From positions 1 to 64,000 of the forward strand of contig JAJFGA010000055.1 of assembly GCA_021776375.1 (NCBI GenBank): a stretch of 64,000 nt of DNA, written 5' to 3'. Source of the stretch: Hyphococcus sp. Lineage in GTDB: Bacteria > Pseudomonadota > Alphaproteobacteria > Caulobacterales > Parvularculaceae. The notes beneath the pieces were generated by a model, which worked only from the letters and a program-made list of their open reading frames with translations, did no database searches and had not been told where the DNA came from. Shown piece after piece: positions 8,675 through 17,498 of the stretch. How positions within the stretch are numbered: position 1 is the stretch's first letter; every line of letters starts with the position of its first letter. Made by a program: the position numbers and the translations under genes.

Positions 8675-10327
8675 ATGCTTAACTGTGAGCGATATAAACG
8701 CAGTCTGAATTTCGCATCAGCAATATTGGCGACGGTTGTTCTTTTTGCACCTTTATCCGCATCTGCTCAGGACAAGGAGCTTGGTTTTTTCGAGCGATTT
8801 TTTGGGCGGGGAGATAAAGCGCCAGCTTATCGCGTCGGCGCGGAAAATATCGCATGGAAAGCCGATCTGATACCGGAATTATATGATGGCGATTATCGCA
8901 CCTGCGTGCCGATTGCGGCTTCAGAAAAGCTCGAAGTTGGCAGCACTGTCATGGTGCATTTTGATAAACCGGCCAAGATTACCGGCGCTAGTGTTTATAT
9001 ATACCGCCAGAGTGAGGAAGGCGATATCAAGGGCAGGTTTTTGGCAAAGCGCTTCGGATGGTTCTCCGGTATCGGACGCATTTCCAATTTAGGGACGAAC
9101 ACACAAGCAGGGGTTACGCTGGGGCGACCCACAACAAGCTCCGATCTGAAATTCGAAATCAACCAGATTGACGGACCGGATGCGAATGTGTGCCTGACAG
9201 AATTCGAGGTCTATGGCTCATTGAAAGGCGAAAAAAAATCATCCCTTCCAAACGCCTGGCTTGAGGGCAACTGGCTCGGCAAATATTCTAATGCGAATGG
9301 AATAACGGGAAACACGATATTACGTAAATATGTGGTATGGCCTAATGAGCAGACAGCCTCGACTGGCAGTTGGAATATTAAGTCGTGTTACACGCCGGCA
9401 TACAACGCTGCGTGTGGCACCGAGGCGTACACCATTAGCTCCGAGGGTAAAATTCATGCCCAGTACAGTTATGGCTTCATGGGGCATTGGGGTGGGGAGG
9501 CCGACCTAAAACAGGTCGCTGCGGATGAAGTTCGTGGGCGATGGAATTATCAAGACCGCTACGGTGGCGCTGTTGTCTGGAAAAGGGTTCGACCGGAAAT
9601 TACAAAGGTAACCCTGCGTTCGGACGTTACAGATGTATACAAACTTGGTACACGGCCCGGCCGCGTGGAAAAAACATATGACGGCTATTGGTGGGGCGCC
9701 AGCGTCTCCGCCCGCGCCAATCGACCAGTATTTTGGGTCACTGTCGAAGGAAAAAACCTGTGGGGCCGGCACCATTTCCGAATTGAACCGGAATCAGATC
9801 TCGGAGATTTGGTAAATTCTGATATTGAACTTCGTGGCCCTGGCCAAATTAAGCAAGCTGGATACGGTCCGCCATCTGACGTTGTTGGCTTGAAGATAGA
9901 ACTTCTTGCATGGGCGGGCGCAACGCCAGGGAGAAAAATCCTTTATGTGGATGATATTGCAATACCCTTCGATTTTGTTGTGCATGGCTACCCGGGAGAA
10001 AAGGACATTGTCTGGCCGAAAGATGCGACTACGCCCGAGAACCTCAAAGAAGTTCCTCCAAAAGTAGAATTTGTTTCCACAGAGAATGAGCAAACAGTGC
10101 TGAGCGCCGCGCCGCTGGGCAAACCGTTTCGCGTAAGGATGACATTTGATAATAATCGGGACGAGGATAGCTTTCCCGTAAATTTGCGTACGCGTCTTAG
10201 CGGCGCGCAAATATCAACGCTGGCATTACGCACTGATAACCCAAAAATATATTTGAGCGAGCCGATCCTGTCAGCACCAAGTGACAAGTGGAACAAGGAG
10301 GTCGGTGATGTTTCGGATTCTCAGTAA
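8675..10327 (+). CDS. Exported protein of unknown function, first gene of three-gene operon
   Basis: I do not recognise this 550-residue protein. The ATG at 8675 is preceded by GGGAG at good spacing, and a clean signal peptide ends at SASAQ. Residues about 45-185 look like a discoidin-type beta sandwich (DGDYRTCVPI, NVCLTEFEVYG), with a cysteine pair. From about 190 a G-x-W beta-rich unit starts (LEGNWLGKY); it is rich in Trp/Tyr/Gly with CYTPAYNAACG. A further beta domain fills the rest. No catalytic motif is seen. It overlaps the next gene by 20 bases, so they are translated together. It probably acts in the periplasm or at the surface. Confidence 0.8.
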   Translation: MLNCERYKRSLNFASAILATVVLFAPLSASAQDKELGFFERFFGRGDKAPAYRVGAENIAWKADLIPELYDGDYRTCVPIAASEKLEVGSTVMVHFDKPAKITGASVYIYRQSEEGDIKGRFLAKRFGWFSGIGRISNLGTNTQAGVTLGRPTTSSDLKFEINQIDGPDANVCLTEFEVYGSLKGEKKSSLPNAWLEGNWLGKYSNANGITGNTILRKYVVWPNEQTASTGSWNIKSCYTPAYNAACGTEAYTISSEGKIHAQYSYGFMGHWGGEADLKQVAADEVRGRWNYQDRYGGAVVWKRVRPEITKVTLRSDVTDVYKLGTRPGRVEKTYDGYWWGASVSARANRPVFWVTVEGKNLWGRHHFRIEPESDLGDLVNSDIELRGPGQIKQAGYGPPSDVVGLKIELLAWAGATPGRKILYVDDIAIPFDFVVHGYPGEKDIVWPKDATTPENLKEVPPKVEFVSTENEQTVLSAAPLGKPFRVRMTFDNNRDEDSFPVNLRTRLSGAQISTLALRTDNPKIYLSEPILSAPSDKWNKEVGDVSDSQ

Positions 10328-10754
10328 AAACATAAACGGAATTGTTCTTTTTGCATTACTCGTAAATTCTTCCCCAGTGACGTCATACGCACAATCGATT
10401 GAAGTCGATCCGAGGGATGAGATTGAAGCTATTTTTGAGCAAGAAGAAGCCGTCGTAAAAATTGTCGATTCGCTGAAATTCAGAGTACGCCCTTTTATGG
10501 ATGGTCAGTTGAAGGGCGCAGTCAAAAAACTTCAATACGGCATTCCATATGTGATTGAGGCGACCTTCGATGAAGATCCCGGAGAAGAACCCGTTGGTGT
10601 CACGCTGGACTGGGCTTCTGCGGGGACATCGAAAGATGAAATCGAGATGGTTCGCGTAACACAAGGCGACGTTTCCTTCTACCGCGCTGTGAAGATGGTC
10701 ATTCTTGAGAAACGCGAATTGGATATTCTCGAGATTATCGAAGCAGAGGATTGA
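10308..10754 (+). CDS. Small exported protein, second gene of operon
   Basis: A 148-residue protein of unknown function. The ATG at 10308 follows a strong AAGGAGG and lies inside the end of the preceding gene. A signal peptide runs to about SYAQS. The mature part is acidic (DEIEAIFEQEEAV near its start, LDILEIIEAED at the end) and predicted beta/helical, with no cysteine pair and no membrane segment. Its stop is immediately followed by the next start (TGAATG). Close coupling on both sides argues for a complex with its neighbours, perhaps as a chaperone or small partner of the large protein. That is inference only. Confidence 0.75.
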   Translation: MFRILSKNINGIVLFALLVNSSPVTSYAQSIEVDPRDEIEAIFEQEEAVVKIVDSLKFRVRPFMDGQLKGAVKKLQYGIPYVIEATFDEDPGEEPVGVTLDWASAGTSKDEIEMVRVTQGDVSFYRAVKMVILEKRELDILEIIEAED

Positions 10755-13700
10755 ATGATGCTTCAGCCCAATTTCCTTTTCAGGAGAAATCACGCTTTTG
10801 GTTTCTTGCTTCTGTTCTTCTCGGTTTTCGTATGCGCCGATGCGGCTAAAGCCGAGAACCCGTATGACTGGTTCTACGGGACCTGGCGCGTCAGCTATCC
10901 GGACGAAGCGTATGGGGACTATGTCAATGGATCGGCGATTGTCAGCCCGTCAGGCATTGAAAATGGCGCGCCGGTCGTAACGATCCACCTTCAAGATACA
11001 CGCAGTAAAGAAAATTATCGCATCGAAGTTGATGAAATTACGCAGGATGAAAATCAAATCATCCTGAAATATTACGGTAAGTCGCCGAGCGCCGCCAAGA
11101 CCTATAATGGTAAAGCGGACCCGGCCAAGATTTTCAACCCTGATGAAGAAACGCCTCCCGAAGGTATCGAAGGTGTTCTGGTCAAAAGCGCAGCGCCAGA
11201 TTCCGTTCTGGATATTTCAACTGTATCGGAAGCGCCTCGAGCGAGCACTACACTTATAATAACAGATGATGACGGCTTTCCTGTATCGGAAGAGATCACG
11301 CTTACGCTGAAAAAGGGTTCACTGCAATTACTCAGCGGTCAGTGGCGCTATGTAGACAATGAAACGGGCATGTACGCCAGACGCGCTGGGCGCCGTATCG
11401 TGTCGCAAGGATATGTAGAAGGTTCCGAGGCGTGGACAAAAGCCGATCAGAGGATGATTAAGCAAACAGTTGAGCTGAAAGACAAAAGACTGACAATATC
11501 CGATGATGATGCGAGCGGTCCTTATATCCGCACTCATTTGAAGATAGAAGGCGACGGCCTTCCCGTTAATATCAGCGATGTGCGGGAGATTATTTTCGAC
11601 TCTCCACATATTCGTTATGAGGAAATAGATCCTCAATACCTTGGAGGCTTTGTATCCGGGACCCGAGGAGAGACCATCGCCACGGGCAATGACGCAAGGC
11701 GCCTTGATGTTCTTGAGATCCGGGTAAAAGTCAGCCCGGGCATTGCAGCCGGGCCCAAGACGTTTCGCATTAATGGTATGGATGCGGTTTGGGTGTTGCA
11801 GTTCGAAGAGGAGCTGGAACAACTTGCCTTCAAACGCAAAACCGGTGACGGCGACACTGCAACTTTCGAACTCGCCAAGATTTTATTGCAAGGCGATATC
11901 TTTGTTCTGGAAGCGGCCATTTCCTCGGAGTTGATGTTTGATAAACGTTTATTGTCGTTGAAGAATGGCAATCGAGAAATATATCGTACAGTCGTCAACC
12001 AATCTAAGGCTGATTTTAGAACCTTCACTTCCGAGCCGATGAAAGTGTCGCAGGGCGGAGCAGTGATGGTGGGAAATGGACAATTGCCGGATGTGATTCC
12101 CGTTCAGGCAAATCCCGGAGAAACCCTCAGCGTTTATACTGCCGACACCAAAGAGCCCGTGGAGTGGGGCTCAATCGATGTGCTCGAAGCCGATGCGCTA
12201 GAGAAATCTAAGCTCATTGTGCACCCGCCAAATCAATTTCTGAGTGATTATTCCATAAGTACGGTCATCGTGGATGAGCCTTTTGGTGTCTATCTGCGGT
12301 TACCGAAAAAGGATTTGATCCAAGAGACCGAGATCACTTTCACAAATCTAAGAACCCAAGAAACTGAAGAAATAGATGTATTTTACAGAGGCGGAGATAA
12401 AGATGCGCTGGTTGTCTATCTCGCGCCTGAGAGCAATCTAACAGTTTCAAGCGGCCTTGAAGACAGTTTCTCAAATTGGATGGGTATGCATCTCAATCTT
12501 TTAGAGACACGCGATGGCGATGAAGTCAGTGTTTCATTCAAGGACGCAGAAACCAGCTTTGTTGTTTATGACACAAAACTAAAACGGCGCCTTGGAATCC
12601 GCAAACAGCAAATTGCGGCGACCAAAGCGGGATTGCTTTTTTATTATCGAAACCTGGAAAATTCTGCGGAATTTCGCGCAAATATTAAACAACAACTGGA
12701 TCTGATCGGACATGCAGAGCTTCTGATCGCAAATGATACATTATTTGACATTCACCGCATTGAAATTCTGGAAGGGTATCAAACATTACTTCAGGAAGGC
12801 TTCGAACACTTTAGCCGCCCGGCAAGCTGGCCAGTACACCCGACCTACGGCGTGCCCATGTCGTCCAGCCGCGAGCAGGAAATAGTTGGTATAGCGATTA
12901 ATGTTCGGGCCAAACAGGCTCTTCGGGAAGTGGCGTGGGGGTTATATGAAGATATTTCCATTGGCCTCAATCGATTTGTCATGGAGCAGACCGGCGTAAA
13001 CGGCGTTTATATGGCTGTATGGGGTCGGGATGTGATGGGGCGCAGGCTCAATATGATGGACCGAATTCTCGGTGGGCTGGAGGCATTCGGCGCAATTGAA
13101 TCAGGTGTTTTAGGAGCATGGCGGCGCAAGACATTTGCAAATATTGAGGCGAATTCTACGTCTGGCATTACGACTAAACGAAAGGCGAAAGAATTTCCCG
13201 GATACACCAGGCCAAGCGATGAACGTGTCCGGCGCTTTACAGAAATACTGAAAGACCTGGACATTGATGACCCGGCGCGCTCGGCCCGGCGCCTGCTGGA
13301 AAAATCCGGAGATATGCCGAGCGATATCGCGGCCATTGCAACCGCTTATGACAATGGCGTGCCGGCGGCAAAGCTCATGGAAAAACTCAATATGGCGCCG
13401 CAGGAGTTAGTGGAACTTCTGGATAAGTACCATACTGAACATTTGGGCATCAATAATATGCAAGCCCGAAGACGTATGCTGCGCAAATATCTCGGCCAAG
13501 ATGCGCCCATGCCATTTGATTTACTTGGAACCGAAAGCAAAGGCGGTGGGACGTCAATCACAAACCGCCCGGGTACGCGTGACGATTTCAAAATGCCAAG
13601 CTGGAACGGGGCGGATGAGCCTTATCGTCCTCGTATCCATGATGCGGAGCTTCCGCACACGGGGCGAAAACCAATGAACTCCTATTTGGATGACATGTTA

Positions 13701-14081
13701 AAAGAGCTCGAAGCTGAAGATCGAATGTTTGGCGATGTCAGCGAAGAATACATCGCACAGCGCCGCGCACGCGCCTTTAGAGGGTTGGAAAAGCAACATG
13801 AAATGGTCGACATTATTGAAGACATTACAGGCGCGCGACAACGCAGCGACTATGGCGCCGTAAGGTTTTGGCAGGCCAAGGGGTGTGATCCACAGCAATG
13901 CGCCGTCGGACAGGTCTTCATGAACCACACAGACGTATCACCAAAGCGGGTTATGTCCGTCCTGCAGATGGATGATAGCCAATATCGAGGTGTTCTTGAA
14001 AACTTCCTGCGCGATACGCAAAAAGTTGATAACCCTGCACTACGCCAGCAAATTATAGATGAATATATTGCGGGCGGATAA
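10755..14081 (+). CDS. Large exported protein (1108 aa) with repeated G-x-W beta units and pre-toxin-like segment
   Basis: Not recognised as a whole. A signal peptide ends near ADAAKA. Two units opening with WFYGTWRVSY (about 36) and LLSGQWRYVD (about 194) resemble the LEGNWLGKY unit of the first gene. Beta-rich sequence follows to about 600, then a helical part. Near 748-780 the stretch VYMAVWGRDVMG, then LNMMDRILGGLEAFGAI, resembles the pre-toxin TG-type linker of polymorphic toxins. About 300 basic, helical residues follow, with one cysteine pair (GCDPQQCAV) near the end. A toxin-type C-terminus is possible but unproven, and no immunity-like gene follows on this strand. Base composition is more AT-rich than the flanks. 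Confidence 0.8.
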   Translation: MMLQPNFLFRRNHAFGFLLLFFSVFVCADAAKAENPYDWFYGTWRVSYPDEAYGDYVNGSAIVSPSGIENGAPVVTIHLQDTRSKENYRIEVDEITQDENQIILKYYGKSPSAAKTYNGKADPAKIFNPDEETPPEGIEGVLVKSAAPDSVLDISTVSEAPRASTTLIITDDDGFPVSEEITLTLKKGSLQLLSGQWRYVDNETGMYARRAGRRIVSQGYVEGSEAWTKADQRMIKQTVELKDKRLTISDDDASGPYIRTHLKIEGDGLPVNISDVREIIFDSPHIRYEEIDPQYLGGFVSGTRGETIATGNDARRLDVLEIRVKVSPGIAAGPKTFRINGMDAVWVLQFEEELEQLAFKRKTGDGDTATFELAKILLQGDIFVLEAAISSELMFDKRLLSLKNGNREIYRTVVNQSKADFRTFTSEPMKVSQGGAVMVGNGQLPDVIPVQANPGETLSVYTADTKEPVEWGSIDVLEADALEKSKLIVHPPNQFLSDYSISTVIVDEPFGVYLRLPKKDLIQETEITFTNLRTQETEEIDVFYRGGDKDALVVYLAPESNLTVSSGLEDSFSNWMGMHLNLLETRDGDEVSVSFKDAETSFVVYDTKLKRRLGIRKQQIAATKAGLLFYYRNLENSAEFRANIKQQLDLIGHAELLIANDTLFDIHRIEILEGYQTLLQEGFEHFSRPASWPVHPTYGVPMSSSREQEIVGIAINVRAKQALREVAWGLYEDISIGLNRFVMEQTGVNGVYMAVWGRDVMGRRLNMMDRILGGLEAFGAIESGVLGAWRRKTFANIEANSTSGITTKRKAKEFPGYTRPSDERVRRFTEILKDLDIDDPARSARRLLEKSGDMPSDIAAIATAYDNGVPAAKLMEKLNMAPQELVELLDKYHTEHLGINNMQARRRMLRKYLGQDAPMPFDLLGTESKGGGTSITNRPGTRDDFKMPSWNGADEPYRPRIHDAELPHTGRKPMNSYLDDMLKELEAEDRMFGDVSEEYIAQRRARAFRGLEKQHEMVDIIEDITGARQRSDYGAVRFWQAKGCDPQQCAVGQVFMNHTDVSPKRVMSVLQMDDSQYRGVLENFLRDTQKVDNPALRQQIIDEYIAGG

Positions 14082-14139
14082 ATGTTTGGGTTACTCAAAA
14101 AATAACCTATCAATTTACCCCCTCTAACGGTTAGTTGGT

Positions 14140-14289
14140 GTGGACGGAGATGACACCATAGGCCCTGAAACTCTGATCAAGTTAGACGCGGGGGCCGTAT
14201 CGAAAGTGAAATTCGACGATACATGCCTGACGGACTTTGTGCTTCCGGAAAGATGGATTGGCTTATGGAAAAACCATGCTGAGGCATGA
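14140..14289 (+). other. Orphan 49-codon open frame, possible gene remnant
   Basis: A short frame beginning GTG at 14140 encodes VDGDDTIGPETLIKLDAG and later LTDFVLPERWIGLW before TGA. The amino-acid texture is that of a real protein end, not random, but no start context or ribosome site is clear. It is located between the large exported protein and a convergent lipoprotein, so it may be the tail of a deleted gene. I do not recognise the family. Confidence 0.3.
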
Positions 14290-14317
14290 GCCCCGTTAAG
14301 GCGCGTTCATTTCATGT

Positions 14318-15526
14318 CTATTCTTCCGATGGCTGTGATGGAATATTTATCACGACCTTGTTTGGTTTCGAAGCGTAAAAGAAACGCCCGCTGCCCATCA
14401 CATCAACATGGCGATATTCGAAGCGATAATACTCAATTGATGGAGGCAGGAGCGCGGCGCCGTCCCATGCGCCCATAATTTCTTCTGCACTCATTTTTTG
14501 GACTAGCGCCGCCAAACGGTCACCAAGTTCCGCCGCCAGCATTTCTTCATCAGAAGGTGCATATTCCTCCGGATCAGCTCCAAGCGCTACCTTGCCTTGC
14601 TCAAAACCGCCAGGATTGCCTGTTGCATCGCGATTAAAATCGCCGAGCGCCACATACGCATTCTGGAAATTTTGGCGACTGACCACGGGTATTTCATCAA
14701 TACGGGCCATGAGGCGGGGGCTATAATCGAGCGTTCCATCTTCACTCAACTTAGGCTCGTAATCCGGAAATCGCGATTTGATAGATGTTCCGGTTTTTGC
14801 ATCCGAAACTTCGTCAATTTTTCCTGATGTGTGAAAGCCAAGGCCCTTAAGCAAATTTTCCGTCAAAGCGCTGCGCTTGAAAGTTAGATCGTAGCGCCCG
14901 CGATGGCTGGCATATCGCGAGATAGAGTCATGTGTCGCCTCATCCATTTCTCCCGTTGTGCCTCCATAATAAAAATTCAACGCCTTAAGTTTAAACTGAA
15001 GATCGCGAACTTCGTTAGGCGGTAATGGACGCTCTAAAATGGCGTAGCTCAGCCCTGATGGGGATGAAGTGACAAGAATGCGCTCGTCTATTCGCGTCAC
15101 AACAGCAAGCGGCGCGCCGTCACATAGTATCTGGATGTTGGAAAATTTTCTTTGACCATCTGCATTTAAAAGGCCGCCATCAGAAGAAATGATTAAATCG
15201 ACAAGATTGGGGTCATTCAAATTCACTGAAGCCGTTTTGCCAACGACTTCTTCCCAATTCGCACAGGTTTTTTTATTGAACCATTTGACCGTTTTACCAA
15301 AAGAGACAGCACTCCCGATTTCAGCGCTGCTGATGGTGGGGTCGGTGACGCTCCCGACAACATCGCTGGCGCGGCGCAATGTAATTAGTCTATAGTCGCC
15401 GAAGAGCATGGGGTGAGATGCGCTGCCTGGCAGCGCCATCAGGTTTTCAGGGACGGTATCGCAGGAGGCGAGCAATACTACAGCGCTCATTGCGCCAAGT
15501 AGCATCCTAAAACTTGTCGAGTTCAT
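14318..15526 (-). CDS. Lipoprotein with peptidoglycan-binding-like domain
   Basis: A 402-residue lipoprotein. The ATG at 15526 has GAGG upstream and gives a signal peptide with lipobox LLASC. A longer frame to 15718 adds an unlikely N-terminus. Residues about 168-205 (LPPNEVRDLQFKLKALNFY, GGTTGEMDEATHDSISRYAS) match the three-helix putative peptidoglycan-binding repeat. The rest is not recognised. It probably sits in the outer membrane, facing the wall. It is convergent with the exported three-gene operon and could belong to the same envelope system, though nothing but position shows it. Confidence 0.8.
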   Translation of the reverse strand: MNSTSFRMLLGAMSAVVLLASCDTVPENLMALPGSASHPMLFGDYRLITLRRASDVVGSVTDPTISSAEIGSAVSFGKTVKWFNKKTCANWEEVVGKTASVNLNDPNLVDLIISSDGGLLNADGQRKFSNIQILCDGAPLAVVTRIDERILVTSSPSGLSYAILERPLPPNEVRDLQFKLKALNFYYGGTTGEMDEATHDSISRYASHRGRYDLTFKRSALTENLLKGLGFHTSGKIDEVSDAKTGTSIKSRFPDYEPKLSEDGTLDYSPRLMARIDEIPVVSRQNFQNAYVALGDFNRDATGNPGGFEQGKVALGADPEEYAPSDEEMLAAELGDRLAALVQKMSAEEIMGAWDGAALLPPSIEYYRFEYRHVDVMGSGRFFYASKPNKVVINIPSQPSEE

Positions 15527-15929
15527 ATCGGCTGCCTCACAATATTGACTTCGAATGGGCAATATCCCCGCCCCAAGCGTAGCGTAGACATTTTTCTGTG
15601 TCGGCGCGCTGTCGAAATCTTGTTGATATTGTGAATTCAATCGTGTCTGCGTCCGTCGGAATGACCTGCTCTTACCGAAAACTCTAGCCGGAGGAATTCG
15701 CAGCATAAAGCGACTCATGTTCGCATAACGTTATGTTGGAATTCTTGTGGCTTTAAGCTCTCTATTGCGCGATGTGTTTCGCGCACGCGTATATGTCTAT
15801 GTCTTCGTTGGAAATACGCTTCCTCGCCATCCGATTGCCTCCACTTCTTTGGCATGCTTCCAAAATCTTGGACCATTAAAAGCTAGAATTTTCCAAATAT
15901 GACCCCAAGGTAGGCAACAGTAGAATTCG

Positions 15930-16049
15930 ATGAAGAGAAGCAAATTTACTGATGCGCAAATTACTTTTGCCCTGAGACAAGTCGAGGAAGACGCGACCAT
16001 TTCCTGTAACCCGTCAGCGATCATGAGACTTTCTGAGATGCTTTGCTAA
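15930..16049 (+). pseudogene. IS3-family transposase OrfA remnant
   Basis: The frame opens with MKRSKFTDAQITFALRQVEE, the characteristic beginning of OrfA of IS3-family elements (MKRSRFTEEQIxxxLRQ). Homology is lost after about 22 residues and the frame stops at 16047-16049. Only the N-terminal part of the helix-turn-helix remains, with no OrfB. The surrounding 15527-16226 interval has no other gene and contains a 26-base motif at 16151 that recurs elsewhere in the window. Confidence 0.75.
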
Positions 16050-16150
16050 CGGGTGATATTGGTTCATCGTAACCCTTGAAGGGAATGACGATGAAACAGG
16101 AATCCGGGCCGTATGGATCGGCGCAATAAAATCAACGCCACATCTCGGAG

Positions 16151-16176
16151 GATTGCACCATGAATACGCTAGAATC
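16151..16176 (+). repeat. Dispersed 26-base motif, copy 1
   Basis: GATTGCACC-A-TGAATACG followed by AGAATC after two variable bases. The same motif with a few changes occurs at 30681-30706 and in shorter form at 62103-62123. Copy 1 and copy 3 also share GGTAGGGAC about 10 bases further on. It probably marks the end of a mobile element, here just downstream of the IS3-type remnant. Confidence 0.5.
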
Positions 16177-16226
16177 TAATAAGTGGTAGGGACAATAAGG
16201 TTTCAGTGACGAAGCCTCGCTTGTTG

Positions 16227-17498
16227 TCAGACCTCCATGAGCAGGTCTTCGATCATTCTGGTGAGCTGCACGACATCAAATTTGTCCCGCACAGTTCGCT
16301 GCGCCGCACGGGACATATCTCCGCGCAGATCGGGGCTGGAAATCAGCCTCTCCAACGCATCAGCCAGGCCATTAACATCCCCTGGTTCCACAAGCAGCCC
16401 GTTATGATCGTGGGTTAGGATCTCGGGAATCCCGCCCACGCGGCTGGCCACGACAGGGGTGCCGAGAGCCATCGCCTCGATGATCGAGCGCCCAAACGGT
16501 TCCTGGAACGATGGCGCCACCAGCACGTCAAAGTCCCTGACGGCCGAACGAACATCGTCGCGAAACCCGGCAAAGTGAAACCTGTCTGCGATCCCAAGCT
16601 GCTTTGCTAGCGCTTCATATTCGGCCTTGTGATCGACTGGATTGCCGATGGGCACGCGGCCAATTGCGACGAAATAGGCTGAAGGGCGCCGTGCAAGCAC
16701 GCTAGCCGCTGCGCGCAATAGGGTCTCAAGCCCCTTGCGCGGAATCAAATTGCCTGTGAATCCAACAAGTGTCGTCCGCTCGTCCAAGCCGAGCTCTCGG
16801 CGAAAGCTCACCTCCCGAACCACATCGTGGCCGTATTCCTCCAAGTCAACGCCATTCCAGACGACGGTGATTTTGTTCGGTGCATATTGTTGATAAGGCG
16901 CCGCTGTCGCTTCGGAATTCGAAATAATGAGGCGCACAGATGTCAGTTTTGCGAGGTTTCCGTAAAGGAACTGCTTGCCTCGACTCTCGTGAAGATTGCG
17001 CGCATGCAACACCGCAGGAACGCCAGCCACCTGCGCAGCCACGGCTCCGATGGTCTTCACCAGCATATTGTTGCAATGAACGACCTCAACATGCTCGCGC
17101 TTGATGAGCCTCGCAATGCGCGGGATGCAACTCAAGCTGGAAATCGAATTCATAACCGTGCTTGCCGCCACAGTCAGACGATTGTTAGAGCGAAAAAGTT
17201 GCCTGTTGGTGCGCTCGGTTATCTGCGGCATCTCGATCACGCAAATGCCGAGCTTTTCAAGGCGCTCTTCGAAGATGCCCTTTGCCGGCACGACAACCAG
17301 CGGTTCGATCCGACTGCGATCCAGATTCTTCAGCAGGTAATAAAGGCTCCAGCCCGCTCCGCCTCCCCGCACGCAGGATGAAAGAAACATGATGCGGCGG
17401 GCGGATGAGGGCAAGATCGTTTCCCCGACGGCTGGAGCAGGCAATCCTATAAGGCGAGAGGCAATTGTCAAAAGCGCAGCGCGAAGGCGCCGACCCAT
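16227..17498 (-). CDS. Glycosyltransferase, GT4-type
   Basis: A 423-residue glycosyltransferase of the GT-B fold. The ATG at 17498 is chosen because it has AGGA nearby and the longer frame to 17903 is a shadow of the flippase. Residues 30-50 hold the glycine-rich loop FLSSCVRGGGAGWSLYYL. GFTGNLIPRKGLETLL and the C-terminal EPFGRSIIEAMALGTPVVAS (E-x7-E type) with GGIPEIL are the nucleotide-sugar-binding signature. It overlaps the flippase gene by 31 bases, so the pair is translationally coupled. It adds a sugar to a lipid-linked polysaccharide on the cytoplasmic side; donor and acceptor are unknown. Confidence 0.88.
   Translation of the reverse strand: MGRRLRAALLTIASRLIGLPAPAVGETILPSSARRIMFLSSCVRGGGAGWSLYYLLKNLDRSRIEPLVVVPAKGIFEERLEKLGICVIEMPQITERTNRQLFRSNNRLTVAASTVMNSISSLSCIPRIARLIKREHVEVVHCNNMLVKTIGAVAAQVAGVPAVLHARNLHESRGKQFLYGNLAKLTSVRLIISNSEATAAPYQQYAPNKITVVWNGVDLEEYGHDVVREVSFRRELGLDERTTLVGFTGNLIPRKGLETLLRAAASVLARRPSAYFVAIGRVPIGNPVDHKAEYEALAKQLGIADRFHFAGFRDDVRSAVRDFDVLVAPSFQEPFGRSIIEAMALGTPVVASRVGGIPEILTHDHNGLLVEPGDVNGLADALERLISSPDLRGDMSRAAQRTVRDKFDVVQLTRMIEDLLMEV

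Noticed and set aside
8326-8682. 118-codon open frame before the exported-protein operon
   Set aside because: Low-complexity, no start context, no recognisable motif; it overlaps the ribosome site of the real gene at 8675.
14082-14317. Immunity gene for the large exported protein
   Set aside because: Only a 49-codon orphan frame without a ribosome site is present; too little to support an immunity call.
15797-16024. 75-codon minus-strand frame
   Set aside because: It is the antisense shadow of the IS3-type OrfA remnant.
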